A stretch of DNA of 64,000 bases, taken from Glandiceps talaboti. Its lineage: Eukaryota; Hemichordata; Enteropneusta; Spengelidae. The position numbers and the translations under genes were made by a program. This document shows positions 21,080 through 34,952 of this stretch, in pieces. The notes beneath the pieces are model-generated. The model did not search any database, was not told the origin of the DNA, and worked only from the letters and a program-made list of their open reading frames with translations. The DNA lies in the NCBI RefSeq assembly GCF_964340395.1, contig NC_135568.1, forward strand, positions 11,347,776 through 11,411,775, in the 5' to 3' direction. Within the stretch, counting starts at the first letter, position 1. Every line of letters begins with the position of its first letter.

Positions 21080-24000
21080 GTAGATGTTTACTTTGGAAGA
21101 ATAATTTAATAAAATAGTCTCTGTATGATGTTAGTATAGTTAAATTAGACTTTTCGAGTTTAAAGTACTCTCGCTCTTACTCACCATTTACGTGCGCGTG
21201 GTAGCATCTTTCGCAGATAGAATGGCTAAGAATAGACGGTGGTGCTTTGTCGTATAATTTTTCGAATTTTCGTAAAATGGATGAGATTTTAAGGTGTGTT
21301 AGGATCTACCGGCGTCTAGATACACTAGTTGCACATAACTATGCGGTAGATTTTTGCCAAATTGTGATTTTCCAAATTTACATTAAAATTTGTGAGCGTT
21401 GGCGAGTGCGCATGTGACCACAGACAAGTCTGTGGTGTGACATTCGATAATTAACTAAATACAATGATAACGAACGCCAAGTGTCATAGAATGTAATACT
21501 TCCCGTATGTGTACTAGAAATTTATATCGAACTGCTATATAATTTTCGACATTGTTTGCTTGATGGTGAAAGAGTGACGTGATGATAGACCCAAATCTAA
21601 TCAAAATCTGATCGTGCAGAAAGTATTATATATATGATTATTAATACCATATTTTGATTATGTTCTTTGCGACCGCCAAAACGTTATACTAGTACATCGG
21701 GCGATTTCTTTCTTTCATATGCAGCACGTATACAGAACATTCTCGCTAGCCAGAGTTTACATGTATATAGTTTTCAGCTAGAACATGTGGAACAGGGAGT
21801 TGATTGACGTACATGCATGATGAGGAGGTATTGCAGCTAGCCGTCAAGAGGACACGGGTTTAAGACAACGTCGGCAAAGGACGAAAACAATCGACGTTCA
21901 AATTACGGTAAACGAAGCAAATCATGAATGGTCTTCCACTCAAATCCCCAAGTGAAAATCCCAAGTCAAATACTCAAGTGAAAATGTTTACGTAAAACAT
22001 TGACTAAACTATTCTTGTATAATGTTGATTATGTCGATGCAACATCTTCGGTACATGTTATGAATTATGTCAACGGATATAAGCTATGTCTTAATACCAG
22101 GTTTAAGTTCTGATGGTTTAGTGCAGTAAGTAGACACTGCGAGTACATTTCACATATGCAGCATACATTACGTCCCAAAACATACTTTAACTCAGCCTGT
22201 GTCCCTAAAGCTATACAGGTATGAGTCGTGTTATGTTCTATGCATCATTTGGCAATATTTTCATCCAGGTTTCCAAGAGATTAAATTTATTTATTTTTGT
22301 TTTGCTCATGGGAAGAGAAACTACGTGAGCTGCAGCCAAGTGGTACACCCATCACCCACCAAAAAACAAAGACCAACTATACTGAGAAGTTTATGTAAAC
22401 TCCTCTTGTGAGTCAGCTGAGCGCCTCGTCGCATAGTAGATTGGTCTACTGTTCGAAGTACTAGGAGGCACGGCTCCTATTATAGGAATGGTATGTTCTC
22501 GCACGTTTGACAAATGAGAATGAGGACTGGTCGAGGATGGTGTTATTTTCATATTTTGTGATAAAAGTTTTTAATACACTGTAAGAAATAACAACACGGC
22601 CAGCGAAGGCAGGGATTTAAAAAAACACATGTATTTTGCAAAATGAGTTCCTCGTTGTAATACTGAGGAAACAGCATTTGCAATTCAACTTCAAGGAAAA
22701 GAATTCGAAAGAACAATGGCATCTGATTGGACTAAAAGAACAATCACATATGGATTATATATACCTAATTTTGGGAAATATCTCGTTAGACATAGGTCAA
22801 AAAGACATAGGTCAAAAAGCAAGTGTGAAAATATCTTAAAATATCTTAGCTAAAGCAAAACTACACGATGACTACGCGATTTCGTGAAACAAAATAAAAA
22901 CAAAAGGGATATATATAAATGATTAATTCGCTTGAGGGCACTATAACCACTGCACTGGCGTACTGCCGCTATGTTCACTCCATCCCGTATTCTACTATGA
23001 GAGACATCTCTCTCCAGTGGTTATGATTACAGTTTTTAACATAGTGCATGTATGATAATATCGAAATGGTACGACAGAACTTCGAGAAAGTGCACTGTTG
23101 AGATAGCAACGTAAATTTCACAAGAGCTTGCATCACATTAGTAATGAGTGCGTAGAATTGTGAGAAAAAAATGTTTCTATATTGTGGTAGGCGTCGACAA
23201 CGTTGTACATATTTAGAAAGCAAAGACATTTGATATTCCCTTAAGAATGCAACTTTTTGAAGAAAATTGGAATTGTCTAACTGATGACGATGGGGATAAA
23301 CTTAAACACGCGGCGAACGTATGAGGGCGTCTTCACGGACGCCTACAAACACTAGCGCAGGTGGCGTTATCGCTTTTCTAGATGAATTTTGCTTAGTCGT
23401 GTGAGCTACCAAAATTCACTATCTCATTGAAATATAAATTTATCATGCATTTGATAAAACATATTGACGATACAACGAATGAAAGATATACAATATTGAG
23501 GAATGGTTTTTGAGTTGTCATTATAAAAAGCTTTTCATCAAGATTAATCAGTAAATGGTACGCAGTCCTTAAAACACGTCAAAAGTCTATTTCGTACATT
23601 TTACTTTTCACAGATTACATTATATGTACTCTCAATGCATGCCATATGTCCTGGTGACGGTTGTGAGATGAAAGCGAACGGAACTTTTGATATTTTTAAA
23701 ATGCAGGCCTCAAACGATTGAAGCAATGAGGTGAATAGCCGGTTAGGCCAGAACATTCACACCACTCGGACGCTACGGCACGTATAATGTGAGCTTAAAA
23801 GTGCAAACACATAAATCTGGTCGGGTTTGATGGTGACACCAACTGTTTGAAATAAGAATTTAGGAGGATATGTTGCCGACACTTAAAAGCAGATTGAGTT
23901 TATTCGTATTTTAGAACACAAGTCACGGTGTAACTAAGGCTGACGTATGTGATTTTTAGCTGATTTCAAGGTCTTAATAATTAATGTTCCGGTGAAATCA

Positions 24001-24275
24001 AAGAACCAAAACCTACGTACAGATTATAAATAACAAGCAAGCCGAAGGAATTGAAATTCATCATCTAAAAAGTATGAACAAAAATCTATATCCCAAGTCT
24101 ATCAACTCGACATATATGTACTGTGTGAACATATTAATATTTCTAGATATAATGATAATCTGAAAGTTCAACGTTATGAGTTAAAGATGAACAAATTGAC
24201 TTTATATGCTGTTGTTTGTTTGTTTTTGTTGTTTTTGTTTTTGTTTTTTTTATAGTGGGGTGGTAATTTGAACTG
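21080..24275. other. Non-coding stretch
   Basis: No supported exon. One exon-like segment (about 21830-21910, between TTGCAG and ACG|GTAAAC) lacks a clear long frame. The plus frames at 22199-22411 and 22636-22839 and the minus frame at 22975-23229 show no splice or compositional support. A short GGTCAAAAAGACATA duplication lies near 22790. Confidence 0.35.
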
Positions 24276-24280
24276 GATAT

Positions 24281-24568
24281 TTAAAGGTACTCGCAGTATT
24301 GTACTTAATGAAGCATTCTTAACCATCACTTGCAATTGACTAAATTCAACCCTGGTATTCAGATATAACGTATACACGATCCGATGACGTAATTTATTAT
24401 ACGTATAATTAAAAATGTCGGAGAAATGTCTACTATGAAATCAAGTGTTCTCACAGTATCAGAAGACAACTGTGTTTCATAGAAGGCGTAAAATGACATT
24501 CATATTATACAACACTGGTTTAATAAGGTTCTATGAAAGTATTTTAATCTCAGCTTGTGCCACTTTAA
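24281..24568. mobile_element. TTAA-flanked MITE, copy A (288 bp)
   Basis: It begins TTAAAGGTACTCGCAG and ends CAGCTTGTGCCACTTTAA. The ends form a short imperfect inverted repeat (TTAAAGxGxxC) bounded by TTAA. Along its full length it matches a second copy at 37094-37372. Shared phrases include AGCATxCTTAACCAxCA, TTGxAATTGACT, CCGATGAxGTAATTTATTATACG and CAGAAGACA. There is no ORF. A piggyBac-type origin is inferred from TTAA. Confidence 0.75.
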
Positions 24569-24569
24569 A

Positions 24570-27500
24570 GTTTCAACGCACATTCAGAGAAATTTCATAT
24601 TTTAATACATGACCCTAATCCTGCCACGGCCACTATCTTTTACACGAACTTGACCTGAAGGGGGATCATCATGCGCTGAGTTGATAGCTTTTCAGGGGCA
24701 ATTTTGCAATGTGTAAGGTACTTGCTGAGATCTACTTGAACTAAATCTAACAATTTGATATTGGCAGAACTCGAACATAGACTCACTCAAGTCTCGAGAT
24801 CTCCAGACTTTTTCCATTCTTTATTTCAATATTTTTTAACACGAGAGTGTTATGTAAAATAATGGCATGAGTGAGTGGTCGCAACACAGTCGGGTCGGCG
24901 CAAGTAACTGGGGGGGGGGGGGGGAGTTAGACATTTTCCTTCAGAAAAATAAGTGAGTAACAACTTGGATGAATATAGAATCCAAAGGTGATGCCAGCCT
25001 GTAATATATATAGTGTATAGTATTAAGCATAGTATGGAACACCAGTATTGTTAAGGCCTTATGTTTTCACTCAATAGAAAATTGGTTCAGTGGCCTGGGA
25101 CTAGTTTACACTGGTTTAGGAAAATATACACGGTAACTAAGCTTATCATGGGTAAAAAAAAATATTTTCAATGGGATTTTAAGACAGAAGGATAAATAAA
25201 ACAGGTCAGCGGAAACAGTGAAAATAAAATCCAATTTAAAATTCAGTATTTCACTTTTAGGGCACTATAAATGATTTGATTTAGTACTCAACGTGTACGT
25301 CAAATAAAATGTCATGGAACCTTTTAATTACTGCCATGAAACACATACAAACAGTTGACCCGAGGTTTGATATGAGTGTTTTCACCTCAGAGCAAAAGCT
25401 AAAGGCCAAAATATAAAAAAAAAATACCGTGTTTCCGATAACTCGACCGACCCTAGTTCAAGCCCCCGACCCTAAACTTTTAAATTTTAGCATGCAAACG
25501 ATAACAATTTACTTATATTCCCTTGGCTCAGCTGTGGTTACTTTTTTAAAAAATCGTATTCCTAAGAGAAACCAGATATTCTAGACTATGATAGTACAGT
25601 CTGCATAACACGTTCGTCTACTTAACTTATAACTGTCTTTATTTACTTCTTTTACACCTCATCAGACTCTCTCAGAGGTATTGTGACCGACGAGTACCTT
25701 ATCTTGGGGACAAAGTAATTTTAAAACAAATTAAAATTAAGTAAAATAAAATCCTTACCTACCTACCCTATTTTCTGAAGTCATGTTATCGGAAACAAAT
25801 TTATTTTTTTACTTTTGCCTTGAGTGAAAACTAACTTGATCCCAAGATTAATATGGTTATTTAGAAACGTCAACACTTAATACTCCGACAATATGATATT
25901 GAAGCCTTTCAGATAGATAGAAATATTGTTATTGCATGTTAAATCTGTTTTTTCCAATGATATTAATATGATTATTACATATGTCGAGGGGATATATTAC
26001 ATGAAATATAATTACCAAGAATGTATACAATCATTGAATCGAAGACTAAAGTGAAATTAGAGCATTTGAGAAACAAAACAAGTCATGCACATAAGATGAA
26101 ACTGACAGACTGTATCTGCTATCGGACTGGGAGTGTTTTTAAAGCAAAGCAGTCGTCCGTATGTACGTACGCCTCGGGGTTCAACGCTTCAAAAACCTAG
26201 ACAGGAACTAAGTAGATTCAAACAAAACTTTCTTTTCGTGAGCAGGAGTTTACATGGTTTACGAAACACTTTCTCCTCTGATGAACTCTAAAATATGCAA
26301 ATAAGTTAAAGTCAACGTGATGCGGCCAGAACTTGGCCTCGGGGCCCGGATGAGTCGCGACACACGCAACACATCATGCGTGTCAACAAAGCCAACCCAT
26401 TCAGAGTTATTGAACTTTGATTAGGTCGCGTGTCAAGTCTTTTCCTCGAGGCAAATGTGATTGAACTCACGTGTAGGTAAAGTGTCATTATATGTATCTT
26501 TACCAAGTAAATAAACGCTGTTTTCTACAACATTCATTTGAAATATAAGATTTGGCATTTAAAACATAATACCCAATATTCAAGCACGGAAATTCATGAT
26601 ACCTTTCCTCTGTTTATAAATGAATATTGGCAATGAGATTCAGAAAAATAAAGCATTCGATTCTATAAATACTTCTGACAAGAATGAGAGAAGGTGGTAT
26701 TTAATTACCAAGTTCTATGACATTGTTTGGAAGCAGAAAGTAATAAAAGTCAATTTGTTTAGAACAAAAATTCTTTGTTGGGTCAAAGGTCACATTCAAT
26801 GCCAACTACACTATAGTAAACATCGGTAAGGGAGACAAGATGAGGTAAACACGTGAAGAAGAATTTACACATTTTGGCCGGAAACTTTGGGCAGACATTT
26901 GAGTTTTTCAGGTTCAATTTACTTATTCAGGTGCATATGATTGACAGTATTTATCCGATATAAATATTTTAGAGAATCAACTTAAATTTCAGTCAAAAGG
27001 TTTTTTTTACAAGTTTCCCAACGTTGGCTTGTTTACACCATGAGCTGTACAAGAATAGCAAAACCTCGCATAGCAAAAACATAACACGTAAAATCTTAAC
27101 CCTTGCTATATGCTAGGGCACAGATTACTTAAATCGAGCGGGTTCATCCAAGTAACTTTACAAAGAATTCCAAACCAAAACACGTTCGCACGTCCACGTC
27201 GCTCTGCCTTCACTGATCAAAAGTCAAGAAACTTTTTTATTTTCTCGCAGCTCCGACTTTCTCTGATCAAGAGTCAACAAATGTCAACTTTCGAAGTTGA
27301 TGGTGAACTTTGATGCGAAAAAGTTTTACGACACCACGTACCGTGTAATGTCGTAAATTCGGTTTGACTAATTACGACATATTAAGACTTATCTGCTATG
27401 TGCATGGATGATCTATGACAGCCCATAAAGTCAGCGTAGTGGTCGACTAACCTTATTCCCCCTTTAACCATATTTCTCAAATAAATCACTGGAACAGACG

Positions 27501-27920
27501 ACCTACATGAAGCTCCAAGGCATGGGTAGCTTGTATAGATCATGGTTCAAATTACTACATTAGTTTAATTGAAATATACACAACATGAAATATACATGGC
27601 TATTTGTTACTAGTATATGTTTCATAAAGATATTTAATTTTTTCAAAAATTCTTAGCAACTTAAAATATCTAAGGTTTGATCTGGAAAACGCTGAAGACT
27701 GGAACTTATTTTTTACAGACTTTAATAGAGTTCGCTGTTATTTTTTTATAGTGGCATGATATACAGTTATTATTGTTAACTGACAAGGCTACATAAATTC
27801 AGGAACAGCACAACTATTTTCAACACTCACAATAATCTAAACCGACATTATGAAGTCTCGCCACATAATCCCTGTTATATTAAAAACACATCGTCATTTG
27901 TCATGTTTGGTTTTGTATTC
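24570..27920. other. Non-coding stretch
   Basis: AT-rich DNA with a G13 run near 24910 and small patches of higher CpG. A minus frame at 26312-26506 lies in a CpG-richer patch near an inverted CACGTG/TACACGTG pair and could be part of a promoter, but it has no exon boundaries. The plus frame 27110-27313 contains a local duplication (CTGATCAAxAGTCAA) and is not supported. Confidence 0.35.
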
Positions 27921-27923
27921 CAG

Positions 27924-28008
27924 AATATTCATGACGAAGTCGCCAAAGATATAATCAACAACAGTGAAATATACAATACAACAGTAATAACCATGGTAAC
28001 AGATGACG
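27924..28008 (+). CDS. Candidate internal exon, plus strand, function unknown
   Basis: The acceptor TTGGTTTTGTATTCCAG and the donor GACG|GTAAGTCC are both close to consensus. They enclose 85 bp: 28 complete codons plus one base, open in phase 0. The deduced segment begins NIHDEVAKDIIN, has two possible N-glycosylation sequons (NNS, NTT), and continues with a beta-strand-like TVITMVTDDG. This fits an extracellular or soluble domain exon, but no family was recognised. Neighbouring exons were not identified. A frame opening at 28138 on the same strand is weak. Confidence 0.45.
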
Positions 28009-28567
28009 GTAAGTCCTTTATTTCGGTAGACAATGATTCTAACTCCCCACCCCAACCTCACACCACAAGTCAAACAGTGTTGCCATAGATACCATTCATT
28101 ATCAACAATTCAATTTTAAAAACACTAAACACACAACATGAATGCCTCGGACCATGACCCGTATTTCTTCGAAACATGGAAAATATTGTTCAATGTAAAC
28201 CGATATGTTATAAGGTATATATATTGTTTGTTGTTTCTGTTTGACTTACATCATTACAGTGTCATTTACATTTTTAGACCCCAAATGAAAAACAAATCAA
28301 GTTATCGACAACGAATTCCAGAGTTTTAACTTGAAGTCTTTCATTCTTCTATACCTCAATGCACAAACCTACAATGTATGTACGTAGTCACCTTCTCTCC
28401 ATCTCTCTCTCGAACATCGACAAAGTTATTCGCAAATTGAGATATTATACCGTAAGACAATAGATGCGCGTGTTTTGTGTTAGTTTATAAAATGCACGTG
28501 CATATTAGTGAATACACACACAATACATAGCAACATCGAAATTTAAAAGATACATGTGAGTTCCTAC

Positions 28568-28625
28568 CTTTCGCATGATGACATACTGGCGTCCCATACT
28601 CCCACAAACTGAGTTGCCGAGTAAG
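28568..28625 (-). CDS. Candidate internal exon, minus strand, function unknown
   Basis: The acceptor CATCATTGATCGCCAG and the donor AAAG|GTAGGA enclose 58 bp, open as 19 codons plus one base (LTRQLSLWEYGTPVCHHAK). The frame is also open about 19 codons further upstream to 28682. CpG density around 28560-28900 is raised. Strand and function remain unproven, and the plus-strand exon 0.6 kb away would imply two genes or one false call. Confidence 0.33.
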
Positions 28626-28699
28626 CTGGCGATCAATGATGGATACAGTGACTAGCGAGGTTATTAAAAACCCGGCGGTCACAACATGTATTCGACGGT

Positions 28700-31600
28700 T
28701 ACGTAAATCAAAAAACGATTACTCTTCCGAAATTAGTCTCGTGTAAATAGAGTGTATTGTGAGAACGTGTAGTATGACATGAAACTCCCTGAACTGTTCG
28801 TTCATTCGTTCGTTCAATGGGATATGCCGTCTCCTGTGTCGAGGAACGTATATTATATATATAGTAAACTGCGATGTCGATAGGGGTACAGGCAATTGGC
28901 AAGTGTAGCTATAAAATTGCAAATGTAAGCAGTCGACGAGTTTGTCATCAGTTGTAGCATGAATTGAATTGATAGTTGCCATCCGTTGTTATCGAATATG
29001 CTGTTCTCAACTATCAATCATAGAAGAAACTACCCAGACGGGCCGAAGATAAACGCCGTCCTCGAACGAAATACTCAAAACACTTAAAAGATATTTCGAA
29101 GTCGACCATATGTCTTAACGCGACTGTGGATTGAGGAGAGAAAAAAACTCAAATCATGCGTACATACAAATACATGTGAAACTCCTTCAGAACTGGTCAT
29201 ACTATTTAAAATCTGGACTCTTCGTCTCAAATTTTATTAAATTTATAAGATGTTTTACCAAAATTTTGGTGACAATTTTTAAACAAAGATGAATACTATA
29301 TTTTCACTCTAAAAGTAAACTGCCGTGTTTAGAAAATTACTTTAAAAAAATAGAAAAATGTGTCCAAAATTGGCGGGAAAAAGTTTAGTAGTGAAGTAAA
29401 AGTCAACTAAAATGAGGAACATGTCTCGGCTGTTTTGCTTTTGCATATCACCTCGTCCAAATCAGTTCTAGTAATTATACACGTCGACCGTACTTTCCCT
29501 TAAAGCAGACTCGCAAAGAAAGTACGCCGTGTGCCGTAAAAAAAGATCGACAAATTATCATGTTTCCCTCTTCAAACCCGCATAACTTGACATAAAGTTA
29601 ACACTGTTTTAAAAACCAAAGCCGGAAAATCGCTCCCAGAAGGACATTCCGATAGGATAAAAGTCTCTACTGGCTGAACTTATTACACCTACATTTTATC
29701 TAGAAATTTCTGAAGTTTAATTGGCAAATCTTCTATCGTCAAATCGATATAACGCGGTAGTATTTCTTATCTAATTGCTTTGAGCATGTTGAGACAATCG
29801 ACAGTTCATACCCTGGTTTGCCCTTTGACCCTGAAACTCAATATGCTATCTCGATTTTCTTTTGGCCAAAATCCATGAATGGTGACGTAAACTTTGAGCT
29901 AGTGCGTCTGCAACGTTGGAGTGACCAAAATGTCCCTGCAAAGTAGAAATCATACGGTTCCACCAATCGTTGTCGAGTCGAAACGCATGCGTATTTACTT
30001 GTTTGAAAAGTTACAAAGATATAGATGTCACGTTGTACATGTGTAAGTCGTCAGAATTGTAAGCATTCCACACTTACACTTTCGTTCACCCGTATCCAAA
30101 TTGTCAAATCTTGCCATGGGAATTCAAATGCCTAAGATTCAGACTACGCCCTGTAATTTACCATACATGATTTGGAAAAAACTTCCGTTAAGCCCGATAA
30201 ACGACTTAATGTCATGACATTTTAGGGTCAAATGATAACGGGAATTACACATATACATGGACGATATTATGTATGAAATGTATTACCTGCAGCTGCAACA
30301 CTTTTATTGCTGCCTAAATATCACATTGTTATCTTCACTATTTTAGAAATAGTTAATAACCTGATTTTTGGGTCCGTACCAAATAATCAGTGTCTCAATG
30401 AATTACGATTTCAACTCATTACTGTACTACTTATAGATAAAACAGATACAATGTTTGACATTTCAACACTTTTCTGTGAATATATTGTTGGTTGGCTGGT
30501 CGAAAAAATGATACCCCAGTTACAGCTAGTGTAGCTTTAACATATAAGTTATCAATACCATAGTATGGTACTACCATACTCTACAAACCTAAGATCAATC
30601 TAGACGGCATATTCAACTGACTACCTAACAGCAGATCTATAACCGGCTGTTCATACCGCCACCTAGAGGTCAGCTGTAGCTATGAAATTTGTCATTCCGA
30701 TTAGGAGCATTGACCAATGGACCAGGACAGATAAAAAAACCAGTGCTATTTACTAAATATTAAAGTGTTTCAAGTTGTGAGTTTTAATTCATGCACAGTG
30801 AACAGTGTATTAGCAAACTTAACTTGTAATATTTTTCATTACACGCAAAATCAATGCACATTTCATTATATATGTATCAGTATATATATGACAATAAAAC
30901 ACATATCATATGATATCAAGGGACATCTACAACTTATAGTTTGACTGTATAGTCACGACTTAGTTTAAAAATAAAATAAAACAATTGCTCTTCGAGCCAG
31001 ACGATACGTCGTTGAGACCTAACTGATATTCCTCTCTTCAGTGCAATGTATTCATCTTAATACCTATACCTAGCACTTTCATCAATAAACGTTCCTGTTT
31101 TCAAGTATGTCAGACGTATATAAGAGTTTACTTCTATGAACTCACGAACGAAGAGATAGATGGTTGTTATTTTAAAATGGACCAGGCTATGATATCAATA
31201 TCAATACAAGTAATCGTGAAATTATCAGAAATATGTAAACAATAACCAACTACTGGATCACATGGAATCACGAGTCGAACATGAGACCACTATATGAAAA
31301 AAGTCACGGTCAGGCTTAGTCGAACATTGTGTACAAGTGCGCCCTCAAGCACACAAATCAGAATGCTTTCGTTTGCGACCGTCTAACGCTTTGGAATAAT
31401 TACCCTCCTACTAAAAACAGAGACCCTAGGGAGAGTCGTAACTTTGATTCAGTAGTATAACTGTGAGGGCTGTAAAATTATACTGCATTTCGTTTTAGCC
31501 AATTTAAAGTAATAACACTTAAACTGCTGTATCAAGTTCACGGCTCAAAGATTAATTCACTTGCTAAGCAAACCCAATTTAGATGAAACATGGCAAGCTT

Positions 31601-32230
31601 GATGAAACTAGCTTTTCGAATGATGAACGAGGCATTGAACTTCAAACTATGCAATTTGTGAATGTCAAGGTATATTTCCTAATTGAATGTCACGATATAT
31701 CAGAACTCTAGCGTCAAGGACTTATTACTAACTAGTTCAATAAAAAAGTGCGTACTTTGATATAAGAAATTTGAAATCTTAAAAACTACGAAAATGGTAT
31801 TTTCTATATATAATGGAAATAATATTCAAGGGTTACTGGTTGAATTTTTAGAATATTGAACAGTTTTGAAACAGTGGCCAGCCGCGCATATACCGTAATA
31901 CAAGGGTCATTGTAGGTGTCAATACCACTCACCGTGACGTTCAATTAAATGCCCAGTCTGGATAAGGATTAAAATTTAGATGTGAAAACCGATTATTTGG
32001 TAGAGAACTAGAAACATTTGGCCATTAAAAAAGACTGATCGCATGTAATACTTTATATTAAGATAATAGTAATGCGACAACCCGGGATTGAAACATAGGG
32101 AAATATTGTCTTGAATATATGTGTGCCGTGTGTATATCTGTAAATATCGTTTAGGCGGCCGTCCATACAGGAAGCTAATTTATTCATATGATTCAAGCTT
32201 CGAAGTGACAGATCGGTGTTCATTTACATA
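28700..32230. other. Non-coding stretch
   Basis: No supported exon. A CpG-richer patch at 28790-29110 includes TTCGTTCATTCGTTCGTTC, which explains the minus frames there. An isolated E2F-like GGCGGGAAAAA is at 29372-29382. A 75-codon plus frame at 30307-30534 has no splice support. Confidence 0.35.
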
Positions 32231-32234
32231 TGTC

Positions 32235-32242
32235 TGACGTCA
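32235..32242 (+). promoter_or_regulatory. Consensus CRE (TGACGTCA)
   Basis: A perfect palindromic CRE lies about 100 bp upstream of a strong acceptor and candidate exon at 32341. No TATA or donor makes it a clear promoter, so it is recorded as a motif only. Confidence 0.4.
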
Positions 32243-32340
32243 TCGTAGCAAACAAATAGAATATCGATTTTGTATTAACATCCGTAGGACGCCGCAGGGG
32301 TGTCGACCTGACAAACGTGTTCTTCACACTCATTTTCCAG

Positions 32341-32390
32341 GTCGACCACCCAACCTGTATACAGAGTTGAAGCTAACTTCGTATCGTTGA
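32341..32390 (+). CDS. Candidate short terminal exon, plus strand
   Basis: An excellent acceptor (TTCTTCACACTCATTTTCCAG) is followed by two bases plus 15 codons (RPPNLYTELKLTSYR) and TGA. An inverted repeat overlaps the acceptor: TGTCGACCTG at about 32301-32310 pairs with CAGGTCGACC at 32338-32347, so the splice site could sit in a hairpin. The short length keeps confidence low. Confidence 0.3.
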
Positions 32391-32879
32391 ATTTCAGCTA
32401 TAAAGAGTAATCTCTAAGATGTATTTCTCTTTTAATTATCCAGACATGCACTATACTTGACCTTTGACCCGGTTTTACGTTTAAGAGACTATGCCCGTCT
32501 AAACGTTCGCCAATAAATACCCGTAGAGCTTCATAAAACATAGCTGTCATATTAGAAGTAATACCATAATTACAATTTATGGAGACCCAAGCTCACGATT
32601 TTACTTTATTTGCCTTCTATACAGATTTCTTAAGTATCCCTAGAGACTGTCATGTCTAATTACCACTAGTAATGCTTTAATAAATTTATGTTATGTTGGT
32701 AAAATATATAGCAGAACTAAAATAAACGTGAATTGTGTTATAATTATGCAATACCGCCAAGATGACGTGTAAAAATAATATGGAATCCTAAACTTTGTAA
32801 AACTAAGAAACAGGTTAATAGTGCATTTTTAATTGAAGATATCAGCACTTATAAGCTGTTTACATTGTAAATATAGTAC

Positions 32880-32965
32880 CAGGACCAGGACCGGGTGTCG
32901 CACCCCCGGGTCGAACCTATCATTGATCACTGCACTGTACCATGATAAAAAAAAAAACGAAGCAA
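32880..32965 (-). repeat. Possible tRNA-derived SINE fragment
   Basis: On the minus strand GGTTCGACCCG matches a pol III B box, and TGGTACAGTG about 25 bp upstream resembles an A box, though the spacing is shorter than usual. A run of 12 A bases on the plus strand lies beside it. There is no cloverleaf. This could be a decayed SINE. Confidence 0.3.
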
Positions 32966-32969
32966 CCAC

Positions 32970-34185
32970 GACTGCAACGGTTACGGTTTATCACCCCTTT
33001 CCACTGGTAGATTCACTTTGTCTGCTTTCGGCCGGGTATTTGACCTTTTGACCTCAGTTCAACGTATACGTAGATTTCGACAAATGACGCACACATCGAC
33101 GTAAACATATAAAAGGTAGCTGTTTACTTTTGCATTCAGTCAGCCATCTGTCTTAAAATAAATTCACCTCCCATTCCATTAATACATAAAAACCTCGTAT
33201 TTTTACTTAATATTTCAAAGATTCTTCATCAAATTGTATTACCCTGAGCTATAAATATGTGTGACAGTTCCCTAGAATGATGTAGATACTAGAATAAACG
33301 AAATAACATAAACGCCATAAATTACCCAAGAAGAGTGACAAGCACAAGTGTCCCCTTCTTCTTGCCAAGACAGTGGAAATATCAAATAAAATAAACATTC
33401 TCTGATTAAATGTAATGGTGCGTTCACAGGCGTACAATATACGCAAAGTAATTTAAAACAAGGTCTCCCGATACTCAGGCTTTTGTTCCCGCGCAGAGAT
33501 AGTCAACTATAATTTGTGTGAGTCAGGATTAAGCTAAAATGACAGCTCTTTTTGTGTGATTCAATTTTCTCGACAGAAAGGAGAGACTTGTATACGTAAG
33601 TGTTGAGGACTCTTGTTGGAAAAAAAGAAGATTATGCTATTCATTATCTCAGCCGTAGATGAGCAAATAGTGGCGCCATTATATACCGATGCAACGTCAA
33701 TGCTAAATGCGGATTTAAAATACATTAAATATTATAGCAATATAGTACGCCGCCGAGTGGTGATCATACTCGAAATTTGTACCCTGGCCGGGTAATGCAT
33801 GTAATCATTGTGTCTGGCAAGTAAACACAACTCACTACTTGCATGTAATCCCAGGATGTTCGTTTTTAGTCACATCGCGAACTTTGGTATTTGGGTTCGT
33901 TGGCCCGCCAACCACATCTTATATCCGATCTACTTGACAGATTTTGTAGCATAATCAGAGAGAATTACCATCGTTGGACGGATATTTATGACATATTTTT
34001 TAAAACGTATAATAACCTAGAAGGATAATAATGGCACAATTTCATGATGTAATCACGAATTTTGGAAAAATTTTTTATCAAAACGCCTATTTTCGAAAAT
34101 GATATATCATGGTGACATAGGAATAAAAGAAACCGCTGAAGATAAAGTAGATCCGAAACTCCAAATATAAATATGGAGTCACTAA
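32970..34185. other. Non-coding stretch
   Basis: AT-rich DNA. The minus frame 33249-33446 and the plus frame 33613-33795 have no supporting signals. Confidence 0.35.
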
Positions 34186-34190
34186 TAAAT

Positions 34191-34373
34191 GGCGGGAAAA
34201 TGATCATTACACTTTTTATTAACACAAGTTCCGCACTGAATCAGACAGGCATAATATTTCCTAACATATGAGACTATTGTCAATAGGCTAACTCTAGTTT
34301 CCAGGAAACCTACATCCGTATTGTACTGCATGCATTTAAATTTACATGTGAAACCTTTCCGGAGTTTCCCGCC
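34191..34373. repeat. Pair of inverted E2F-like motifs bracketing 183 bp
   Basis: GGCGGGAAAA at 34191-34200 and TTTCCCGCC at 34365-34373 are inverted relative to each other and might mark a short element, but the inverted match does not extend convincingly beyond about 10 bp. Both match the E2F consensus. Confidence 0.35.
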
Positions 34374-34763
34374 AAAAATTATCATCACCAATTTTTAGCA
34401 CTTTTGCAAAATATTGGTGTAAAATTGATTTTCCACTGAATTGAACGAATCCTTCTTTTAATGCGAAGTAATACAAAAAAATAAATTGGTAATGTAATGT
34501 AAATATCCAACCAAAATGTTTTTTCAAGATTATAGGAATTCAAATGATTCAGCTTGACTAAAATAAAAAGGTATTCATATTCACTGGTGAAAAAGTAATG
34601 TCACGGTTGTGATTAAGTAATGTTTATTCACCTGGTTCGAGTAAATCCATTCTCAGATATGAATATTTCATGAGACATCTGTGTTTATGGATATCCGTGA
34701 GTCTGAAAAAAGGAGTATGTTACAACACACACGCCATAGTACAAATGAGTGAAATCTCGCCGA

Positions 34764-34771
34764 TGACGTCA
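34764..34771 (+). promoter_or_regulatory. Consensus CRE in a CpG-rich patch
   Basis: TGACGTCA is flanked by further CpGs (CTCGCCGATGACGTCATCACGTCGATGTCG spans about 34756-34785). It lies about 180 bp upstream of a plus-strand exon candidate. A promoter role is plausible but unproven. Confidence 0.4.
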
Positions 34772-34952
34772 TCACGTCGATGTCGTTAAACGATATTGGA
34801 ATATGGAGTCGCTATTTTAAGTGATCACGTTTCATCGGTTAATCGTGCAGAAAAGACTCTATTCTAGGCTACTTTGGAACAAATATTGCGTTTTTCAGTG
34901 TATTTCATATCCTATCTGTCTTGTTAAATGTTTCCATATATTTTTCCGCCAG

